A stretch of DNA of 8,216 nucleotides from positions 1 through 8,216 of the forward strand of contig JAITAD010000081.1 of the NCBI GenBank assembly GCA_031284275.1. The letters are read 5' to 3'. Position 1 is the first letter of the stretch; each line of letters opens with the position of its first letter. Below are positions 5,566-8,216 of this stretch, one piece after another. The position numbers and the translations under genes were made by a program. The notes below the pieces were generated by a model that saw only the letters and a list, made by a program, of their open reading frames with translations, was not told the DNA's origin and did not search any database. The stretch is from Tannerellaceae bacterium (GTDB lineage: Bacteria; Bacteroidota; Bacteroidia; Bacteroidales; Tannerellaceae).

Positions 5566-7092
5566 GTGGTCAAGAGCATCCTCATCATCCTCTATGCCCT
5601 CACCGTTCTCGGTGTCGTCATCGTCGTCATCGCAGAAAACCGTAACCCCCTCAAATCCATCGCTTGGGTCGCCGCCCTTATCCTCACTCCCGGCGTCGGA
5701 CTGCTGGCATACCTCCTCTTCGGACAAGACAACCGTAAGGAACGTATCATCTCCCGCCGTACCTATCGCCGCATCATGCGCGGAATGCACTACCCTCCTC
5801 CACCTGCACCTCTGCCACCGCTTCCTCCTGCCGTTCCTTCGTCGTCTCTCCTTTCCGCCGGTGCAGCGGTCACATCAGCCGATTTTTCTCCTCTTCTGCG
5901 TCTACTTCACCGAATCGGCAGTGCGCCTCCCCTTCATGTCAGCGACAATGATATCACCATCTTCACCTGCGGCGAAGATCATTTCGATGCCCTGCTGGCC
6001 GATATCGCTCATGCCGAACGGCATATCCACCTCGAATATTATGTCTTTAACGACGATGCCATCGGCCTCCGTGTCCGTTACGCCCTCATCGCTGCTGCCC
6101 GCCGTGGCCTTTCCGTCCGTGTCCTGTACGACGATGTCGGCAGTTGGGCAGTCAGCCGGGGTTTCTTCCGCGACATGAAGGAGGCGGGTATCCATGTCCA
6201 TTCTTTCCTCCACGTCGCCGTCCCTTTCCTTTACAGCAAAGTCAATTATCGTAACCACCGTAAAATCGCCGTCATCGACGGCCGCATCGGCTATATCGGC
6301 GGTATGAACATCGCCGACCGTTATCACCGCGGCCTTTCATGGGGACCATGGCGCGACACCCAACTGCGCCTCGTCGGACAAGCCGTCCATGGCCTCCAGT
6401 CCGCATTCCTTGTCGATTGGCATGTCGCAACCCGCCGGATACTCACTCCCACAGACTTCTTTCCCCTCTCTTCTCCCGAGAACATGAGCGTTAATAAGGA
6501 AGGGGACGAAGGAGGTGAGGGGGGTGTCGGTATCGGTAAGAGAGCCGACTGTATACAAATTGCTATTGGAGGGCCTACCGGACATTGGCGTATCCTCTTA
6601 CAGGCAACCATACGCCTCATCACTGCCGCCCGGCGTTATGTTTTCATCCAGACGCCCTATTTTCTCCCTACCGAAAGCCTTAACCAAGCTTTACAGGTCG
6701 TCGCTCTCAGCGGTGTCGATGTGCGCCTCATGCTCCCCAAACGTTCCGACGTGCATGCTGTGCATCTGGCCGGACGTTCCTATCTGGCGGATCTTCTCCG
6801 CGCCGGTGTCAAGGTCTATTTCTACGAGAGCGGTTTCCTTCACGCCAAGGTCATTATCGTCGATGACGCCGTCACCTGCGTCGGATCCGCCAACATGGAT
6901 TTCCGTTCTTTTGAACACAACTTCGAGGTCAATGCCTACATCTACGCCGAAGCTTTCGCCCGTCGTATGCGCCGCATCTTCGAGGATGACCAGACGCACT
7001 CATCCTTCGTCAGCCCATCCGTGTGGCTACGCCGTCCCCGACGCGAACGTTTCTTTGAATCTTTTTGCCGTCTCTTCTCCCCGCTCATGTAA
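5566..7092 (+). CDS. cls: Cardiolipin synthase-type phosphatidyltransferase (phospholipase D superfamily)
   Basis: 508 residues from a GTG at 5566, preceded by GAGG 9 bases upstream. An earlier in-frame ATG (5401) would put about 55 residues over the end of glsB and gives no family-like sequence. Two N-terminal membrane segments (about 4-23 and 31-52, ending LAYLLFGQDNRK) are typical of Cls. HKD motif 1 is H231-R-K233-IAVI-D238 followed by IGYIGGMN; motif 2 is H426-A-K428-VIIV-D433 followed by VGSANMD. YYVFNDD (158-164) and IQTPYFLPTE (361-370) are further family blocks. Length is normal. The usual reaction joins two phosphatidylglycerol molecules into cardiolipin plus glycerol. Two oddities: a proline-rich linker at about 77-93 and a Gly/Glu-rich insert at about 306-323 (VNKEGDEGGEGGVGIGK). 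Operon placement with glsAB leaves open that another hydroxyl, such as that of a serine-glycine lipid, is the acceptor. Confidence 0.88.
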   Translation: MVKSILIILYALTVLGVVIVVIAENRNPLKSIAWVAALILTPGVGLLAYLLFGQDNRKERIISRRTYRRIMRGMHYPPPPAPLPPLPPAVPSSSLLSAGAAVTSADFSPLLRLLHRIGSAPPLHVSDNDITIFTCGEDHFDALLADIAHAERHIHLEYYVFNDDAIGLRVRYALIAAARRGLSVRVLYDDVGSWAVSRGFFRDMKEAGIHVHSFLHVAVPFLYSKVNYRNHRKIAVIDGRIGYIGGMNIADRYHRGLSWGPWRDTQLRLVGQAVHGLQSAFLVDWHVATRRILTPTDFFPLSSPENMSVNKEGDEGGEGGVGIGKRADCIQIAIGGPTGHWRILLQATIRLITAARRYVFIQTPYFLPTESLNQALQVVALSGVDVRLMLPKRSDVHAVHLAGRSYLADLLRAGVKVYFYESGFLHAKVIIVDDAVTCVGSANMDFRSFEHNFEVNAYIYAEAFARRMRRIFEDDQTHSSFVSPSVWLRRPRRERFFESFCRLFSPLM

Positions 7093-7287
7093 CCTCTCTC
7101 CACTTGTGTGAAGAAACGGCTACAGTTCAGTTAGAAGGATATTGTCTGTCACGCGCAGACGTGGAAAACCATAAGTTTTCATGTCGTTTTACAACTCAAG
7201 AGCAATAAAAACAGAAGTATTAAAGCAAGTGAAATGGATACTGTAGTTTACTTGGAACTACGGTTATTCGTTGAGCCTGTATTAAGG
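7093..7287. other. Intergenic stretch between the converging cls and Abi-remnant genes
   Basis: No coding potential is evident. The base composition becomes clearly AT-richer than in the lipid operon. It contains two adjacent small inverted repeats (7144-7180) and a 5-bp hairpin with a 6-base loop across the Abi stop codon (AGCCT 7274-7278, AGGCT 7285-7289). None has a convincing U-tract. The Abi reading frame stops at 7288 and I see no recognisable continuation here. Confidence 0.5.
7144..7180 (+). terminator. Possible weak transcription end after cls (two adjacent hairpins)
   Basis: GTCTG (7144-7148) pairs with CAGAC (7156-7160) across a 7-base loop. GAAAAC (7164-7169) pairs with GTTTTC (7175-7180) across a 5-base loop. 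They lie 50-90 bases after the cls stop, where a terminator would be expected. Neither stem is GC-rich and there is no following run of T, so intrinsic termination is uncertain. Confidence 0.3.
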
Positions 7288-7686
7288 CTATATAGTCAGG
7301 TCAAATCTTATACGCTGCAAGTCCTGAGCAAACCCGTTTCGAGTATCTATACAGCCCGAGAGATACTGTATGCAGCAGAGAAGAACAAAAAGTCTGTCTC
7401 CGTCGATTGTCGTTCTTGTTTCCTCATCCAGAAAATCTCGCAAGGGATTGTAAGGCAGTTTGATATTTATAGGAAAATGCTTGTTCCATATCCGACTGTG
7501 GTGGGCACAATCGTCTTGTGTTTTGTCTTTATTCTCTTGAAAAGGGTAGCTATAGGCACGGAGACGATAATAACTTATTACTGTCAGGCAGGAGGCGGCA
7601 GCTTCTTCGTCTTCTATGACCAACCCCCGAGATTTCAACTTTTTTATCTGTTCTTCAATGGAGATAGGTCGTTTCGTGTATTCCAT
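7288..7686 (-). pseudogene. Abi_2-family (AbiD/AbiF-like) protein, internally deleted remnant
   Basis: An open frame of 132 residues, against roughly 300 for the family. Residues 1-49 match the family N-terminus: a typical SIEEQIKKLKSRGLVIEDEE segment (9-28) and ISYYRLRAYSYPF (37-49). The next recognisable part, CAHHSRIWNKHF (60-71), belongs near the family's C-terminal region, followed by NIKLPYNP (74-81) and LFVLLCCIQYL (99-109). The centre, about 130-150 residues by memory of the family, is therefore missing, and the end is short too. The HEPN-type RxxxxH motif, usually RN-x-CAHH, reads Q57-D-D-C-A-H62, so the Arg is lost at the junction. Full-length relatives act in phage defence by abortive infection or in restriction-modification-linked loci. 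This copy is probably inactive. Promoter-like and attenuator-like sequences remain upstream. Confidence 0.75.
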
Positions 7687-7698
7687 AGAAGTGAACTA

Positions 7699-7748
7699 TA
7701 AAAAATTGGCCTCCCCGGGTGCGCTGTTCTATGGGAAGCGTGGGAGGC
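7699..7748 (-). terminator. Terminator-like stem-loop in the leader of the Abi remnant (possible attenuator)
   Basis: On the minus strand GCCTCCC (7748-7742) pairs with GGGAGGC (7715-7709), and inside it CGCT can pair with AGCG (7740-7737 with 7725-7722). The 3' arm is followed by CCAATTTTTTA, a run of six T (7705-7700). This is the layout of an intrinsic terminator. It lies between the promoter-like sequence at 7761-7791 and the ATG at 7686, so it may stop leader transcripts. It could also be the terminator of incoming minus-strand transcription from the right. Confidence 0.55.
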
Positions 7749-7760
7749 TCTATCAGAGGA

Positions 7761-7791
7761 CAAAAGTATACATTCTCGGTATATCAGCAAG
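7761..7791 (-). promoter_or_regulatory. Promoter-like sequence upstream of the Abi remnant
   Basis: On the minus strand TACTTTTG (7768-7761) fits TAnnTTTG, and CTTG (7791-7788) fits three of four bases of the -33 TTTG at a 19-base spacing. Transcription would begin near 7754 and give a leader of about 65-70 bases that includes the terminator-like stem-loop. Confidence 0.55.
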
Positions 7792-7802
7792 GCGTTCGCA
7801 AG

Positions 7803-7838
7803 GGAGTATGGTTAAATATTCCTAATGCCAAATACTCC
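7803..7838. repeat. Inverted repeat, 7-bp arms
   Basis: GGAGTAT (7803-7809) and ATACTCC (7832-7838) are perfect inverted copies separated by 22 bases; GG/CC next to the arms can extend the stem with a small bulge. It lies between the Abi remnant and the right-hand gene. No T-run follows on either strand, so I describe it only as a repeat. Confidence 0.45.
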
Positions 7839-7878
7839 ATTTCCTTTCTATGAGGGAGAAAAGGAAGGGAGAGGGAAG

Positions 7879-7893
7879 GCACCTGTTACGGGT
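7879..7893. repeat. Direct repeat copy 1 (15 bp)
   Basis: GCACCTGTTACGGGT; an identical copy starts 38 bases later at 7917. Each copy is itself a loose palindrome (ACC-n-GT ... AC-n-GGT). It lies beyond a purine-rich tract at about 7851-7880, outside any gene. Confidence 0.6.
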
Positions 7894-7916
7894 GTTTTGC
7901 TGCGCGTGGCGGGCAA

Positions 7917-7931
7917 GCACCTGTTACGGGT
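7917..7931. repeat. Direct repeat copy 2 (15 bp)
   Basis: Second exact copy of GCACCTGTTACGGGT. The 23-base spacer between the copies is GC-rich (GTTTTGCTGCGCGTGGCGGGCAA). The 38-base period and the two copies only are too little for a CRISPR array. Confidence 0.6.
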
Positions 7932-7966
7932 ACGCTACGGCCATCTTCTACGCCATGCGCAGTAAA

Positions 7967-7981
7967 GCCCTCGAAGAGGGC
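7967..7981 (-). terminator. Hairpin just after the right-hand minus-strand gene
   Basis: GCCCTC (7967-7972) and GAGGGC (7976-7981) form a perfect 6-bp GC-rich stem with a 3-base loop, beginning 8 bases after the stop codon on the minus strand. Only TTTACT follows, so it is a weak intrinsic terminator at best. A tandem 9-bp CGAAGAGGG (7972-7989) overlaps it. Confidence 0.45.
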
Positions 7982-7989
7982 GAAGAGGG

Positions 7990-8216
7990 TTAGAGTTGGA
8001 TTTTGTGGGTGACGGCGGGGGTGACGAGGATGTAGCGGCCTGCGGGCACGCCAAAGAGAGTGCGGAGGGTGGCGGGGTCGAGGAGGGAAGAGGGGAGGAG
8101 GGTTTGCCGCAGCAGGCGGCCGCTCAGGTCGTAGAGGGCGACGGGGGTTTCGACGAGGGGGGCGGCGACGGCTTGGAGGGGGGTGGGGGCGCCGGGGGCG
8201 GCACTGCCGGCGTCGG
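7990..8216 (-). CDS. C-terminal end of a probable T9SS cargo protein (type A sorting domain-like)
   Basis: The gene enters from the right edge and ends with TAA at 7992-7990; 74 complete codons before the stop are visible. After an Ala/Pro-rich stretch (AAPGAPTPLQAVAAP) the protein reads VALYDLSGRLLRQ, then LRTLFGVPAGRYILVTP, and ends THKIQL. The pattern V-x-hydrophobic-Y-D-x-x-G-R ... L-P-A-G-x-Y-I ... K-x-x-L is that of the C-terminal beta-sandwich sorting domain that sends proteins through the type IX secretion system in Bacteroidetes, where it is cleaved and the cargo attached to the surface. The functional domain of the protein lies outside the window, so its role is unknown. The DNA is extremely GC-rich, with almost every third codon position C or G on the coding strand, unlike the neighbouring sequence. 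A hairpin follows the stop. Confidence 0.72.
   Translation of the reverse strand, partial: DAGSAAPGAPTPLQAVAAPLVETPVALYDLSGRLLRQTLLPSSLLDPATLRTLFGVPAGRYILVTPAVTHKIQL

Noticed and set aside
7234..7701. A 155-codon plus-strand frame opposite the Abi remnant
   Set aside because: The minus-strand frame has clear Abi_2 blocks; the plus frame has no recognisable feature.
7851..7880. Purine-rich tract as a possible origin or binding site
   Set aside because: No repeated boxes or neighbouring replication gene; base bias alone is not enough.
7879..7931. CRISPR-like repeat-spacer
   Set aside because: Only two 15-bp copies with one 23-bp spacer and no cas genes.

Overview
The window looks like chromosomal DNA from a Bacteroidota (Bacteroidales) bacterium. 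The reasons are promoters with the Bacteroidetes-type -7 element TAnnTTTG, a glycosyltransferase plus GH57 pair of the kind common in this phylum, an apparent glycine-lipid pair glsA-glsB, and the end of a protein with a type IX secretion (T9SS) type C-terminal sorting domain. Moderately high GC and a T9SS-like domain would suit a Porphyromonadaceae/Tannerellaceae-like genome rather than a typical gut Bacteroides, but the species cannot be fixed from the sequence alone.

Layout. Minus strand, 2735 down to 1: a GT4 glycosyltransferase (1473-2735), a GH57 alpha-glucanase-like protein (154-1458) and the first 53 codons of an FAD/NAD-binding oxidoreductase subunit of the NfnA/SudB type (1-161), which overlaps the GH57 gene by 8 bases. 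The group has its own promoter at 2778-2808, overlapped by a perfect 14-bp palindrome. Upstream of it is an unassigned lipoprotein gene on the same strand (2816-3580). At 3641-3679 lies a compact divergent promoter region. From there a plus-strand operon runs to 7092: glsA (O-acyltransferase), glsB (N-acyltransferase) and a cardiolipin synthase-type phospholipase D-family enzyme. The genes are 6 and 4 bases apart, so this is a membrane-lipid operon.

The right end differs. From 7093 to about 7850 the DNA is AT-richer and holds an internally deleted Abi_2-family (abortive infection, HEPN-type) remnant on the minus strand, which still has a promoter-like sequence and a terminator-like stem-loop in its leader. 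Next come short repeats (an inverted repeat and a 15-bp direct repeat at 38-bp spacing). From 7990 to the end the DNA is extremely GC-rich and encodes, on the minus strand, the C-terminus of a probable T9SS cargo protein.

The most interesting points are: (a) a phosphatidyltransferase-type gene locked into the glycine-lipid operon, which may make a phosphodiester-linked lipoamino acid rather than, or besides, cardiolipin; (b) a GH57 protein whose expected acid/base aspartate position reads asparagine; (c) the Abi remnant that has lost the arginine of its RxxxxH motif at the deletion point, with an attenuator-like leader.
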